A DNA stretch of 64,000 bases from Pseudoalteromonas sp. N1230-9 (GCF_032716425.1 NZ_CP090419.1:1103001-1167000); one strand, 5' to 3'. Numbered from the stretch's first letter, positions 24,987 through 34,209 are shown. Made by a program: numbers and translations. Notes: generated by a model from the sequence alone, not told the origin.

Positions 24987-26477
24987 TTGAAACATTCATT
25001 ACTTGCAGCACTTTTATTAAGTGCATTTTCTAGTCAGGCAGCCGTGTCTGAGCAAAGTGAAAAACTGGCTAATTATGCGGTAAAACAGTATCAACAAGCG
25101 CAAATACATACCCTTGGAAATTTGGTCTCTTATCCTACGGTAAACAAAGAAGGCCTTGCAACACCAGATAACCCAGACTTTATTGGTTTTAAGTCGTTTT
25201 TAAAAATGAAAGCGGCGCAGTTTGGCTTTGATTATCAAGATTTAGGTTACACCGTTCTGATAGGTATGGGTGATCAAAAAGACAAAGTAACGATTGTCAC
25301 TCATGGAGATGTACAACCTGCTGATGCCAGTAAATGGCAACAAAGCCCATTTAAAATGGATAAAACCTCAGAGCCTGGCAAGCTTATCGCTCGCGGTACT
25401 GAAGACGACAAAGGAGCGATTGCGACTGCGCTTCATGCGATGAAGGCGATTAAAGATAACGGTATTACTTTAAATAACCGTATTGAGCTTATGGTTTACC
25501 TTGCAGAAGAGTCTGATTGGGCACCATTACAAGAGTTTATGAAAACTTACCAGCAACCAAAATATGCTGTAACCATTGATGCGTCATACCCAGTGGTTGT
25601 AGCTGAAAAAGGCTGGAGCTTAATTGCGCCGACTTTTTCTGCAACGTCAGCGCAAACAAGTTTATATGTGAGTGATTTAAAAGGGGGAGCTTTTGTTAGT
25701 CAAATCCCTGAAGATGCGAGTGTACTCGTACATAATGCAGACGCGGCAACAGTGGCTAAATTACACGACAATGTAGCGAAACTTAAAAACGTAAAAGTAG
25801 CGATTAAAGAGCAAGCAAGCGGTTTATTAGTGCAAGTGAAGGGTACTTCAGCACATTCCTCTGAGCCTGAGTCAGGTGAAAATGCCATTGCCCACTTAGC
25901 TGAGGTGTTTAAAGGGGTTGATCTTGAGAACAACAGTGATGGTCAAGCAATTGAGTTTATTAACCAGTTAATTGGCCTTGATTTATATGGTGCACAATTT
26001 GGTGATATTGGTTACGAGCATGATTTTATGGGCCCGATGACAGTGTCGCCAACAGTGCTTACTCGCCAAGGTAATGATATTAAATTGTCTGTTAATATGC
26101 GCCGCCCTGTAGGTAAAGAAGAAGCTGTGCTCAAGCAGCAAATTAATGAAGCATTGAGTAAATGGCAGTCACGTAATAATGTGACTTTAAAAGACACGGA
26201 TATCGTGATTGGCACACCAATGTTGTTAGATGGCGCTCCGCATGCACAAGCACTACTTGATATCTTCAAGCACTTTAGCGGTGACCAAGACGCAGGGTTT
26301 GTGTCAATCGGTGGCGGCACAAATGCAAAGCTATTTGATAATGCGGTTTCGTTTGGTCCATCAATGCCTGGTAAAAAATACACTGGCCATTCAGAGCATG
26401 AGTTTATTACCGAAGAGCAGCTTGCGCTTAACTTAAAAATGTATACAGCGATGATGATGCAGCTTGGTAACATGTAA
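24987..26477 (+). CDS. Secreted M20-family dipeptidase
   Basis: 496 residues from a TTG start with TCTGGAG 6 bp upstream. Signal peptide MKHSLLAALLLSAFSSQAA. Peptidase M20 zinc-binding residues are present: H106 and D108 in THGDVQ, D141 in TEDDKG, E174-E175 in YLAEES. A lid/dimerisation domain lies in the middle (VKGTSAHSSEPESG around 280-295), and the protein ends with HSEHEFITEEQ. It should cleave dipeptides or short peptides in the periplasm, as PepV-like enzymes do. Single gene with bidirectional terminator. Confidence 0.92.
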   Translation: MKHSLLAALLLSAFSSQAAVSEQSEKLANYAVKQYQQAQIHTLGNLVSYPTVNKEGLATPDNPDFIGFKSFLKMKAAQFGFDYQDLGYTVLIGMGDQKDKVTIVTHGDVQPADASKWQQSPFKMDKTSEPGKLIARGTEDDKGAIATALHAMKAIKDNGITLNNRIELMVYLAEESDWAPLQEFMKTYQQPKYAVTIDASYPVVVAEKGWSLIAPTFSATSAQTSLYVSDLKGGAFVSQIPEDASVLVHNADAATVAKLHDNVAKLKNVKVAIKEQASGLLVQVKGTSAHSSEPESGENAIAHLAEVFKGVDLENNSDGQAIEFINQLIGLDLYGAQFGDIGYEHDFMGPMTVSPTVLTRQGNDIKLSVNMRRPVGKEEAVLKQQINEALSKWQSRNNVTLKDTDIVIGTPMLLDGAPHAQALLDIFKHFSGDQDAGFVSIGGGTNAKLFDNAVSFGPSMPGKKYTGHSEHEFITEEQLALNLKMYTAMMMQLGNM

Positions 26478-26495
26478 TAGCAATGTTTAAAATGT

Positions 26496-26522
26496 AAAAC
26501 GCCACTTTAAAAGTGGCGTTTT
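26496..26522. terminator. Bidirectional terminator between dipeptidase and porin genes
   Basis: AAAACGCCACTTT and AAAGTGGCGTTTT pair, with A-run before and T-run after, serving both convergent genes. Confidence 0.85.
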
Positions 26523-26538
26523 CATTTAGAGTTTTTGA

Positions 26539-27330
26539 CTAGAACTGAGCAACAAACCTAATATTATAGAGCTCTCCAGAGCCTCTTTCAGTGTAATTAG
26601 CAGTTACATAGTATTGGTCGTTAAAAAAGTACTTACCTTGTAAAACTAACTCAGAATCATCAATACCTGCACCTATGGCATAGTGATTACCAAAATAGTA
26701 GCTTAACATGGCATTGCTTGCAGAGTCATAAACACTGTCTTGGTGACCGACATCAACAGTAATATATTGACTACCGCTTAAATGATTAAAGTATCTGGCA
26801 GAGATGTTCCAATAGTCGAGTTCATCATCTGTTTCAGCTGTAAAGCCTAGATAATCTTTCTCATTGATTTGGTGGTTATACTGGGCTTTTAGACGCCAAT
26901 AATCATCACCATACTCACGCTCATTTTTATTTACAGAAACTTTTAATGCATCTGCAAATAAGTAGCCTACACCGACTGTATAGTTATCTGCATCATCAAC
27001 ATCGTAAATTTCACCTGTAACAAACCAGTTTTTGTAAAACCCTTCACCAAACATACCCAGGTAATCATTGTTATCAGCATTAAAGTAATTTACTCGTATG
27101 TTTGAGTCTGTATCGAGGTAGCCATAATCATCGAGTACTCCAGAGCTTTGCTGCTCTTCAAAGTAGTAATGGCTTACTAATTGGTAGCCATCAGAGTTAT
27201 AATCGTCATGCTCGAGGTAAGTGTAATCAATACTGTTGAACCACTGCTTACTCACTTGTTGCTCTGTTGCTAATGAGCAGCTTGAATAGGCGAGTGTTGC
27301 AAGTGCAATGGGGGCTAGTTGTTTAAACAT
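26539..27330 (-). CDS. Putative outer membrane porin-like protein
   Basis: 263 residues from the ATG at 27330, which has AAGGA 5 bp upstream and starts a proper signal peptide (MFKQLAPIALATLAYSSCSLA). The mature part is rich in Y, D, N with alternating hydrophobic strands (YNISARYFNH, YITVDVGHQD, MLSYYFGNHYAIGAGI) and ends ...YNIRFVAQF, an outer membrane terminal aromatic. This suggests a small beta-barrel of about 12-14 strands of the 'putative porin' type seen in marine gammaproteobacteria. Substrate unknown. Strongly acidic mature surface. Confidence 0.75.
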   Translation of the reverse strand: MFKQLAPIALATLAYSSCSLATEQQVSKQWFNSIDYTYLEHDDYNSDGYQLVSHYYFEEQQSSGVLDDYGYLDTDSNIRVNYFNADNNDYLGMFGEGFYKNWFVTGEIYDVDDADNYTVGVGYLFADALKVSVNKNEREYGDDYWRLKAQYNHQINEKDYLGFTAETDDELDYWNISARYFNHLSGSQYITVDVGHQDSVYDSASNAMLSYYFGNHYAIGAGIDDSELVLQGKYFFNDQYYVTANYTERGSGELYNIRFVAQF

Positions 27331-27476
27331 ACATATCCTTGTTGTATTTTGATTTTCAAGTACTTTGACTTTCAGGTACATAGTACAACAAGTTGGTTAA
27401 TGTATTGTAATAAAGTGTTAGAAGTACACGAGTAGAGTTAATTTCGAAGTAGATATAAAAAGGCTCAAAACAAATC

Positions 27477-27510
27477 GTAGTCGCGACTTTATGTCGCGTG
27501 ATTTATTAAC
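27477..27510 (-). repeat. Palindromic repeat family, half copy in inverse orientation
   Basis: Read on the minus strand it is AATAAATCACGCGAC then loop and GTCGCGACTAC. CGCGAC and GTCGCG pair around a 5-nt loop, a stem changed by compensation relative to the copies with GAT/ATC. Lies between the porin gene promoter and the osmC terminator. Confidence 0.5.
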
Positions 27511-27540
27511 AAAAGCCACCTTGGTTAGAAGGTGGCTATT
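27511..27540 (-). terminator. Terminator after osmC
   Basis: AGCCACCTT (27514-27522) pairs with AAGGTGGCT (27529-27537); on the minus strand the stem is followed by TTTTGTT. Starts a few bases past the osmC stop. Confidence 0.75.
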
Positions 27541-27545
27541 TTATT

Positions 27546-27974
27546 TTAATTGAGCTGAGCTGTTAGCGATATTTCTGCATTCATTAATTTAGAAATAGGG
27601 CAGCCTTGCTTGGTTTGTTGGCACAACTGGTTAAATTTTTCCTCTGAGATGCCTTCAATTTTGGCACTAACATCAAGTGCAATGTGGCTTACTTCAAAGC
27701 CATCATCTACTTCGTCAAGGCTAACAGTTGCCTTGGTTGTAATATCATCAGCTACAAAATCAGCGTCGGTTAACGCCAGTGATAATGCCATGCTAAAGCA
27801 GCTGCTATGTGCCGCAGCAATGAGTTCTTCTGGATTGGTGCCTGGCTTGTCTTCAAAGCGGGTGTTGAAACCAAAAGGTTGGTTATCTAACGCGCCACTT
27901 TGTGTACTGATTTTACCCTTGCCTGATTTGATATCGCCAGACCAGTTTGTATGAGCCGTTTTTTTAATCGTCAT
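27546..27974 (-). CDS. osmC: Peroxiredoxin OsmC
   Basis: 142 residues starting at the ATG at 27974, chosen because GGAG is 6 bp upstream (the ATG two codons earlier abuts it). Highly similar to E. coli OsmC: NWSGDIKSGKG, FGFNTRFEDKPGTNPEELIAAAHSSCFSMALS, QGCPISKL. The catalytic cysteines fall at C59 and C125, the same positions as in E. coli. Cytosolic thiol peroxidase reducing organic hydroperoxides, usually induced by osmotic and stationary-phase stress. Monocistronic. Confidence 0.95.
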   Translation of the reverse strand: MTIKKTAHTNWSGDIKSGKGKISTQSGALDNQPFGFNTRFEDKPGTNPEELIAAAHSSCFSMALSLALTDADFVADDITTKATVSLDEVDDGFEVSHIALDVSAKIEGISEEKFNQLCQQTKQGCPISKLMNAEISLTAQLN

Positions 27975-28063
27975 CGTCATCTCCTTTGTAAATAATTTCG
28001 GCTAGTGTGAAATGATTTCAGAGTAGTAGGCCGAAAAGTATGATTCAGTAAAGAAGTTGCAAC

Positions 28064-28216
28064 TTAAACGCCAATTTTTCGCTTGGCTTCACGCTTGCAG
28101 CGCTCTGAACAATATTTTACATTTTCCCAATCTCGCTGCCATTTTTTACGCCACATAAAAGGCCGCTTGCAGACAGGGCAAGTTTTGCTCGGTAAGTTAA
28201 GCTTTTTATGAGCCAT
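28064..28216 (-). CDS. DUF2256 zinc-finger-like protein, photolyase partner
   Basis: 50 residues from the ATG at 28216, overlapping the photolyase stop by 11 bp. Four cysteines (C13, C16, C36, C40; CPVC and CSERC) can bind zinc, with [15 protein letters not shown] between them, the DUF2256 signature. This family is regularly encoded beside photolyase/cryptochrome genes; its role is not established. The overlap implies coupled translation. Confidence 0.9.
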   Translation of the reverse strand: MAHKKLNLPSKTCPVCKRPFMWRKKWQRDWENVKYCSERCKREAKRKIGV

Positions 28217-29702
28217 GGCGTTGCCTTTTAAGGCTTTTAACGTGTTTTTGAAGCACAACTTTTGCACCCTGTTTCACATCATCGCGTTCTCTAAAAGACC
28301 ATAATCGGTCCCGAGCTTGTTTTGCTGCTTGCTCTAAATCGACCATGGGCTCTGGGTAGTCTTCGCCGAGTTTAAAGTCATTAAAGAGGGCTTCCATCGG
28401 TGGCTGTAGCCATGGCTGATGAAGATCTTCTATGGGTAAACTTTTAAGTTCAGGACACCAGGTTTTAATAAACATACCCTCTACATCTTTGTCCTCAGAT
28501 TGTTTTATTGGGTTATACAAGCGAATGGTGTTGGTCCCTGTAACTGACGCTTGCATTTGGATTTGTGGGTAATGAATTCCAGGTTCAAAATCTAAAAAAT
28601 AACGCGATAGAATTAAACTGACAGGGTGCCAATGAATGTTCATATGATGGGTCATAAAACTCACTAACATGGCACGCATTCGAAAGTTTATATAGCCTGT
28701 TGCTGCCAAGCAACGCATACATGCATCGATAATAGGGATACCAGTTTGACCTTGTTCAAAGCGTTTTAAGTGCTCTGTAACAAGTTCATCATCTCGGTAA
28801 GGATAATGCAGGTAAGCAGGGTTTTGAGGTGAAAACTCCATACCGCACTGGCTTTCAAACTTTTGCATAAAGTGGCAATGCCAATGCAGCCTTGATTCAA
28901 ATGCATGTAATGAGCGACGCCAGCTTAGAGGCTGCTTTGCTAAATAGTACTTTAGGGTCTGATAAACTTGCCGAAGGCTTAGGTTCCCCCAAGCTAAATA
29001 GGGTGAAAGGCGAGAGCAAGATTCTCTACTTTTTGATGGGCTTGAGATACCGCTTTGATAGCCCTTAGCACGTTGTTCAATAAAGCTTTGTAAACAGGCT
29101 CTGGCAGCATGAGGGCCGCCATATTGAAACTTTTCATCTTGTTCTGAAAAGCGCTCAGTGTATTTAGCAACTTGATAATTTTTAGGTAAAACGGTTTTAA
29201 AGTTGTGCCAATCTGGCGTCACAAGCGGTTGGTTCATCACGCTGTGCCAATGAGCTTGCCAATCAAATTGTTTTGGTCGCGCTCTTATAACAGCACCAAG
29301 CGGGGTTTCATGCCATGGGATTGCTTTGTTATTTAACCAGAGTTTTACCTGTCTATCTCGCTCAAAAGTGTTGTAAAGACCTATTTCTTGATGACTATAA
29401 ACCCCTGCAATATCAAACTCATCACTTAGCATTTCCAGTAATGTAACCATTTCTTGGTTATAAATTGCGATTTCAGCCTTGTATTTTTCGAGTTGCTGGT
29501 TGATGTCTTTGAGAGACTGAGCGACAAAACGCCAGTGCCTTAAGCTGTAATGGGGGTCTTCGAGTAACAGCGGCTCAAAATTATAAATAAGTAAGCAAGG
29601 CAGGTCTGATGCAATCGCGGTGGCAAGTGGTTGATGATCAGACAGTCTTAGGTCACGTTTGAACCAAACAAGATTCACTTTTTGTTTTTCTGAGCTTGCC
29701 AT
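28206..29702 (-). CDS. Cryptochrome/photolyase family flavoprotein
   Basis: About 498 residues from the ATG at 29702 (a GTG 16 codons earlier adds an atypical extension). N-terminal alpha/beta antenna domain begins [18 protein letters not shown]; the C-terminal FAD-binding domain includes [41 protein letters not shown] and WCPEL. In the FAD cavity the usual TGTDAQPYFRIFNP segment reads [19 protein letters not shown], so this is not a classical CPD photolyase type; it may be a cryptochrome-like or specialised repair form. Either light-driven repair or blue-light sensing is possible. Operon with the DUF2256 gene. Confidence 0.9.
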   Translation of the reverse strand: MASSEKQKVNLVWFKRDLRLSDHQPLATAIASDLPCLLIYNFEPLLLEDPHYSLRHWRFVAQSLKDINQQLEKYKAEIAIYNQEMVTLLEMLSDEFDIAGVYSHQEIGLYNTFERDRQVKLWLNNKAIPWHETPLGAVIRARPKQFDWQAHWHSVMNQPLVTPDWHNFKTVLPKNYQVAKYTERFSEQDEKFQYGGPHAARACLQSFIEQRAKGYQSGISSPSKSRESCSRLSPYLAWGNLSLRQVYQTLKYYLAKQPLSWRRSLHAFESRLHWHCHFMQKFESQCGMEFSPQNPAYLHYPYRDDELVTEHLKRFEQGQTGIPIIDACMRCLAATGYINFRMRAMLVSFMTHHMNIHWHPVSLILSRYFLDFEPGIHYPQIQMQASVTGTNTIRLYNPIKQSEDKDVEGMFIKTWCPELKSLPIEDLHQPWLQPPMEALFNDFKLGEDYPEPMVDLEQAAKQARDRLWSFRERDDVKQGAKVVLQKHVKSLKRQRHGS

Positions 29703-29871
29703 AATAGTTAGGTTGGAAAATTGCCTTGCCCTTTGTACGTAAAAAGCCACAACTTCGATTAATTACTTATGTGATCCACAAAGTTTCCATATTTGTAGCA
29801 TATTGCCCACACACTTTTGAATGGTATTCAGATTATGCTTACGGTTAATTGAATGACATAAAAGGTTCGCT

Positions 29872-30159
29872 ATGAAGCAATTATCTGTACTTTCTGTTTT
29901 AGCTATTTCGTTGTTAGCCACAGCGCCCGCTTGCTTTGCTCGCGATCATCAAGGCGGTCCTCCCCAGCGACCTGACTTTACGACTATTGATACTGATGGT
30001 AATGGAGTAATTGATTTTACTGAGTTTAGTGAACAGTCTATGCCAGAAGATATGCTGCAAACCATTTTTAATGACATGGATGCTGATCAAAATGGTGAAG
30101 TAACTGAAGACGAGTTTAATAACCACAAACCACCAAAACGTAAGGAAAATCAACGATGA
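29872..30159 (+). CDS. Exported EF-hand protein
   Basis: 95 residues with a signal peptide (MKQLSVLSVLAISLLATAPACFA). Two complete EF-hand loops: D40-x-D42-x-N44-x-V46...E51 and D70-x-D72-x-N74-x-E76...E81. The short linkers are rich in P, Q, K and R. It should bind two Ca2+ in the periplasm or outside. Its stop overlaps the start of the next gene by 4 bp (ATGA), so the two are a coupled pair. Role unknown. Confidence 0.85.
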   Translation: MKQLSVLSVLAISLLATAPACFARDHQGGPPQRPDFTTIDTDGNGVIDFTEFSEQSMPEDMLQTIFNDMDADQNGEVTEDEFNNHKPPKRKENQR

Positions 30160-30623
30160 TCAACAGTGTTTCATCGGGTGCGAATTTTCAGCCCATGCAA
30201 CGACCTCAAGCAGAGCCGTTAACCAGTGAACAAACAGAGCTAATGAATGAAACCTTAGCCCAGTTTGACCCTGAAAACTTAACTACAGAAGACGCGCAAT
30301 CAATTATGCAAACATTTATGGACGCGGGTATTCAACCGGGTCAGGAAATGGAAGCAATTATGGCTGAAGCTGGCTTTGATGCCGCTGAAGTTGGTGAATT
30401 AGGTCGTCCTGAAGGTGAACGTCCTCCTGGTCCGCCACCACCGCCGCCAAGTGGTAACTCACTTGAGCAGGTTAATAGCGAAGAAGTTGTCAGTTATTTA
30501 GATGAATTGTTAGCGGAATATTCTGATCAACTTGGAGAAGAAGATAAAGAAGCGATACTCGCCTCTGTGCAAGAAAAGTTTGGTTTATCTGAAGGTGACT
30601 CGCTGTTATCGGTCACAGCGTAA
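30156..30623 (+). CDS. Acidic, proline-run protein coupled to EF-hand gene, unknown function
   Basis: 155 residues, no obvious signal peptide. Helical acidic N-terminal half (LTSEQTELMNETLAQFDPENLTT... with DAQSIMQTFMDAGIQPG), a run of six prolines at about 94-99 (PPGPPPPPPSG), then an acidic helical C-terminus (VVSYLDELLAEYSDQLGEED) ending LLSVTA. I do not recognise the family. Two small helical blocks resembling EF-hand halves or surface adaptor modules flank the Pro hinge. Translationally coupled to the EF-hand gene and followed by a terminator, so the pair is a transcription unit. Confidence 0.75.
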   Translation: MINSVSSGANFQPMQRPQAEPLTSEQTELMNETLAQFDPENLTTEDAQSIMQTFMDAGIQPGQEMEAIMAEAGFDAAEVGELGRPEGERPPGPPPPPPSGNSLEQVNSEEVVSYLDELLAEYSDQLGEEDKEAILASVQEKFGLSEGDSLLSVTA

Positions 30624-30628
30624 ATTAC

Positions 30629-30655
30629 AAAGCGGTCATGATGACCGCTTTTTAT
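30629..30655 (+). terminator. Terminator after EF-hand pair
   Basis: AAGCGGTCAT and ATGACCGCTT form a strong stem followed by T5, also usable by the convergent azoR gene. Confidence 0.85.
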
Positions 30656-30677
30656 ATCTAGTTTTATTTGTCACTTA

Positions 30678-31277
30678 TTAAAGTGAAGCGGCCAAAGCCT
30701 TTATTTCATTTTGAGCTGTTTCTAAGCTTTGTTCAGCCCCAGGCATTGCTAACCCTTCCGCGTAGATAAAATCAACATCAGTCATACCAACAAAACCAAG
30801 CACATCTTTTAAGTATTTAGTTTGAGTGTCGATATCACTACCTTGGTACACACCACCACGGGCAGCCAGTACCACGACTTTTTTGTTTTCAACTAAACCA
30901 ACTGCGCCTTGTTCTGTGTATTTAAACGTAATACCAGCACGTGCTATACGGTCAATCCATGCTTTAAACGTTGATGGAATACCAAAGTTATACATTGGCA
31001 TACCGATAACGATCAGATCGTTGTCGTTAAGTTCGCCAATTAACTCGTCAGAGATGGCTGCAAGTGCTTTTTGCTCATCGCTACGCTCGTTTGCATCAGT
31101 CATCCACGCAGCCATTTCTGTTTGCGTTAGGTGATCAATTGCGTTGCTGCTTAAGTCGCGCTGGGTGATCGTTACTTGGTCTTTTTCAGTCAGTTGACTT
31201 ACAAATGTGTTTGTTAATTTAGTTGAGTTACCGTTTTCACCATTGAGTGAAGAATTTAAAACAAGTACTTTTTTCAT
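30678..31277 (-). CDS. azoR: FMN-dependent NADH-azoreductase
   Basis: 199 residues, as in E. coli AzoR. Flavodoxin-like fold: VLVLNSSLNGENGNSTKL phosphate-binding loop, MPMYNFGIPSTFKAWIDRIARAGITFKYTEQGAVGL FMN and dimer segment split across the middle, AARGGVYQG, and a C-terminal helix. It reduces quinones and azo compounds by two electrons with NADH in the cytosol. Single gene. Confidence 0.93.
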   Translation of the reverse strand: MKKVLVLNSSLNGENGNSTKLTNTFVSQLTEKDQVTITQRDLSSNAIDHLTQTEMAAWMTDANERSDEQKALAAISDELIGELNDNDLIVIGMPMYNFGIPSTFKAWIDRIARAGITFKYTEQGAVGLVENKKVVVLAARGGVYQGSDIDTQTKYLKDVLGFVGMTDVDFIYAEGLAMPGAEQSLETAQNEIKALAASL

Positions 31278-31432
31278 TGTGACACCTGCGAATTAGGAAG
31301 TTGTTCTAAGTATAAAAAAGTACAAAACAAAATAATAATGCTATTAATCGAGCAATTTGTTCGTTTTAAGCGAATGTTTGTCTGTGGGGGAAGGGAAGCA
31401 TCATTGTTATTTAGGACGGTACATACGATAAA

Positions 31433-31458
31433 GAAAGGGCGACCTAAGCCGCCTTTTT
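31433..31458 (-). terminator. Imperfect terminator after lipoprotein gene
   Basis: On the minus strand AAAGGCG pairs with CGCCCTTT with one bulge, followed by CTTTAT. Adjacent to the stop of the 31457 gene. Confidence 0.55.
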
Positions 31459-31843
31459 ATTGATATGCTAATTCAGCATCAATATTACGCATCAAGTTTG
31501 TTACCCAGTTGATGTATTGACGGTGAATCTTCTTACCATCGTAATCTAGGTTGATAGAGTCTTTGTAATCAATAGAATATTCTTTTTCATTAAAGCTAAT
31601 TTCAACTCGTAATTGATGTTTACGAATATCTAACGTGCCTAAAACCTTACCTTCTTGATTTGCACGACATGTCCATCCAAGCTTCATACATGCCTTGAGT
31701 ATATCGTTCTCGATACTTTTAAGGTCATGGCTCTTATTGGCTACTGTAGGTATAGGGTTAGAGTCAAAGTTACGAATAGGTACACTCGTGCTACATGCGG
31801 ACAAAGTCAGCAGTGTAAAAAGTGCAAATACTATCTTTTTCAT
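31457..31843 (-). CDS. Small lipoprotein, unknown function
   Basis: 128 residues. Lipoprotein signal with lipobox LSAC (C17). The mature domain has a repeated-looking alpha/beta pattern: NDILKACMKLGWTC, KVLGTLDIRKHQLRVEISFNEKEYSIDYKDS and IHRQYINWVTNLMRNID. This H-x-A/R-V-I...YSI-Y-S-NL-Y...I-x-R-Y-N-W pattern is known from a widespread family of uncharacterised proteobacterial lipoproteins. Probably anchored in the periplasm. Monocistronic. Confidence 0.8.
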   Translation of the reverse strand: MKKIVFALFTLLTLSACSTSVPIRNFDSNPIPTVANKSHDLKSIENDILKACMKLGWTCRANQEGKVLGTLDIRKHQLRVEISFNEKEYSIDYKDSINLDYDGKKIHRQYINWVTNLMRNIDAELAYQ

Positions 31844-31900
31844 GGTAAGTCCTTTTTGGAATTAAATCAGCGTGATTATGCGCTTTTTTAATAATTTGGT

Positions 31901-33199
31901 CTAGGTATCTTTTAAAAACCAAGCACTTACTGCACCAGCAAATCCAAGCACACTATAAAATAAGATCAGCTCAGCGGTGCTTAAATAGCTATTTAGCAAG
32001 CCTACGCTACCCAATAGCAGCAGTATTAGCCCTATCACAGTATTACTAACTGACACATAATCAGTACGTTTATTCCCTTCAGCCATATCAACTAAGTAGG
32101 TTTTTCGGCCGAGGCGAACGCCTTGATGAGCAACTGTGAGTAAAAAATAACACAGTGGTAGTAACCAAAATTCATTGAGTGTTGTGGGGCTAAAATACGC
32201 AACTAAATACACGGCTAAGCCATTAAGTGTGACAAGTACGGCTGCGAAAACTAGCACTCGGCGACTCGATAAGTCGCTTAATCTACCCCAAATTGGTGCT
32301 GAAACCAGACTGGCAAGGCCAGAAAGAGCCATAAACGTGGCTAGTAGTGAAAAATCAAAGGCTTGTTCACTGGCAAGTACAATATAAAAGGGAGCGCTTA
32401 AAGCTGAGCAAAGTAACAATGCACGGGTAATAATAAAGTGGGCAAATTGTTTATCTTGATAGAGAAGTTTTAACTTTTTTAGAGCATGCAACAAGCCGTT
32501 TTCAGCGCCTTCGGTTGCACCTTTATATTCCTTTATTTGGCTGTAACTCAGTGCTGCAAAAAGCCACATGAGCGCAGCTAATATGAGAGCAACATAAACC
32601 CCATTGTCATAACCTAAATGTTGTAAATACCATAACCCAAGGCCAAAGGTAAGAGTCGCAAAGCCTGCAAAACTGGCTGCAAGACCACTAATGCTCCCTC
32701 GTTGCTGTTTTGGAATAACCTTACCCAACACATCTTTTGCTGCAATTGAATTAAAACCGCGGGCAAGGCTAAAGATAATCAAAATACCTATAATCGCAAA
32801 GCCTGCACTCGTGCCTTGTAGAGTGAGGGCGCAAATAAGCATAGCGATAATACACACTGCCTGAATGATAGCCCCAACCACCCACACCCATTTTCTAACC
32901 GCCAGCTGGCGAATTAAGTGAGCAATAGCAAGCTGCGGTAGCATAGAACCCGACTCACGTATTGGCACAAGCCACGCTATAAAGCTACTAGGCACATTAA
33001 TACTTTGTAATAACCAAGGAAGCGTAACTTTAGGATTTAAAAGGGCATCGGCAAACTTGCTAAATAACTGACTCACTAAAAGGGTGATAAAGTTACCTGG
33101 CACGACCTTGCAGGCCGCTTCATCTATGGCTTTACATGCGCGCGCATCTTCGGTGTTACTAAGGCGTTGGTAGATCTCTTCTTTACTGAGCTTTTTCAT
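31901..33199 (-). CDS. MFS transporter
   Basis: 432 residues with about 10-12 membrane helices after a cytosolic N-terminal segment (KLSKEEIYQRLSNTEDARACKAIDEAACKVVP). Helix 5 carries FSLARGFNSIAAKDVLGKVIPKQQRGSISGLAAS, a loop-rich MFS signature, and ISAPIWGRLSDLSSRR-like gating motif appears as VSAPIWGRLSDLSSRRV. The N-terminal extension is unusual for MFS. Substrate unknown. It follows yghU by 57 bp on the same strand and may share its transcript. Confidence 0.85.
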   Translation of the reverse strand: MKKLSKEEIYQRLSNTEDARACKAIDEAACKVVPGNFITLLVSQLFSKFADALLNPKVTLPWLLQSINVPSSFIAWLVPIRESGSMLPQLAIAHLIRQLAVRKWVWVVGAIIQAVCIIAMLICALTLQGTSAGFAIIGILIIFSLARGFNSIAAKDVLGKVIPKQQRGSISGLAASFAGFATLTFGLGLWYLQHLGYDNGVYVALILAALMWLFAALSYSQIKEYKGATEGAENGLLHALKKLKLLYQDKQFAHFIITRALLLCSALSAPFYIVLASEQAFDFSLLATFMALSGLASLVSAPIWGRLSDLSSRRVLVFAAVLVTLNGLAVYLVAYFSPTTLNEFWLLPLCYFLLTVAHQGVRLGRKTYLVDMAEGNKRTDYVSVSNTVIGLILLLLGSVGLLNSYLSTAELILFYSVLGFAGAVSAWFLKDT

Positions 33200-33256
33200 G
33201 TTTCAAAGTTAATGAGGGGGTTGGTTGTCGCAATGGGCTGCATGGCAGCCCGATAG

Positions 33257-34096
33257 TTAAAAGTCATTTTTGCTGTGTCGCTCGGCAAGTTGCTCTGCTT
33301 CATCACCCCATGTACGGTTAACACGGCGACCACGTTGCACTGCAGGGCGGCGTTCAACTTGTTTTGCCCAGCGCACAACATGGGTATAAGACTCAACATC
33401 TAAAAACTCTGCTGCGTCATATAAATAGCCAAGTACAAGGCTTCCGTACCAAGGCCAAATCGCAATGTCAGCAATTGAATACTCACTGCCTGCCATGTAG
33501 TCATGATCGCTTAAATGGCGATTGAGTACGTCGAGTTGGCGTTTAACTTCCATAGTAAAGCGGTCTATTGGATACTGCATTTTAAACGGTGCATAACTAT
33601 AAAAGTGGCCAAAACCACCACCTAAATAGGGCGCAGAACCCATTTGCCAAAATAGCCAGTTGCGACACTCGGTTTTACTTGTGTGGTCGCTTGGAATAAG
33701 TGCATCAAATTTTTCGGCCAAGTACTGTAAAATCGCACCCGATTCAAAAACACGGGTAACAGGCTTGGTGCTGTGATCCATCAATGCGGGGATCTTTGAG
33801 TTAGGGTTTACGCTAACAAAACCCGACGAGAATTGGTCACCATCAGCAATTTTGATCAAAAACGCATCATAGTCAGCGTCATCAATGCCAAGCTCAAGTA
33901 GCTCTTCAAGCATAATAGTGACTTTTTGACCGTTTGGTGTAGCAAGTGAATAGAGTTGTAATGCATGCTCACCCACAGGTAGATCTTGCTGGTGGGTAGC
34001 ACCTGAAATTGGGCGATTTGTCTTAGCCCATTCGCCACCATTTTCGGCATCCCACTGCCACACTTTAGGCGGCGTATAACTGTCGTTATTACTCAT
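33257..34096 (-). CDS. yghU: Glutathione transferase-like disulfide oxidoreductase YghU
   Basis: 279 residues (E. coli YghU 288). N-terminal YTPPKVWQWD, thioredoxin-fold domain ending in the T-based active site SLATPNGQKV, interdomain SKIPALMD and FESGAILQYLAEKF (cis-Pro and Glu/Ser glutathione contacts), and C-terminal all-helical domain. YghU binds two glutathione per subunit and reduces disulfides. Cytosolic. Start ATG at 34096 with a GGAGT ribosome site. Confidence 0.93.
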   Translation of the reverse strand: MSNNDSYTPPKVWQWDAENGGEWAKTNRPISGATHQQDLPVGEHALQLYSLATPNGQKVTIMLEELLELGIDDADYDAFLIKIADGDQFSSGFVSVNPNSKIPALMDHSTKPVTRVFESGAILQYLAEKFDALIPSDHTSKTECRNWLFWQMGSAPYLGGGFGHFYSYAPFKMQYPIDRFTMEVKRQLDVLNRHLSDHDYMAGSEYSIADIAIWPWYGSLVLGYLYDAAEFLDVESYTHVVRWAKQVERRPAVQRGRRVNRTWGDEAEQLAERHSKNDF

Positions 34097-34209
34097 TGAA
34101 ACTCCTTTATTTGTGCTTTTGTGAATGTCACTACGAGACTACCATCCTAGTTGATCAACGTGAGCAAGGGAAGTAGAGTAATCAAATTATAAATATTAAG
34201 GAGGATGGT

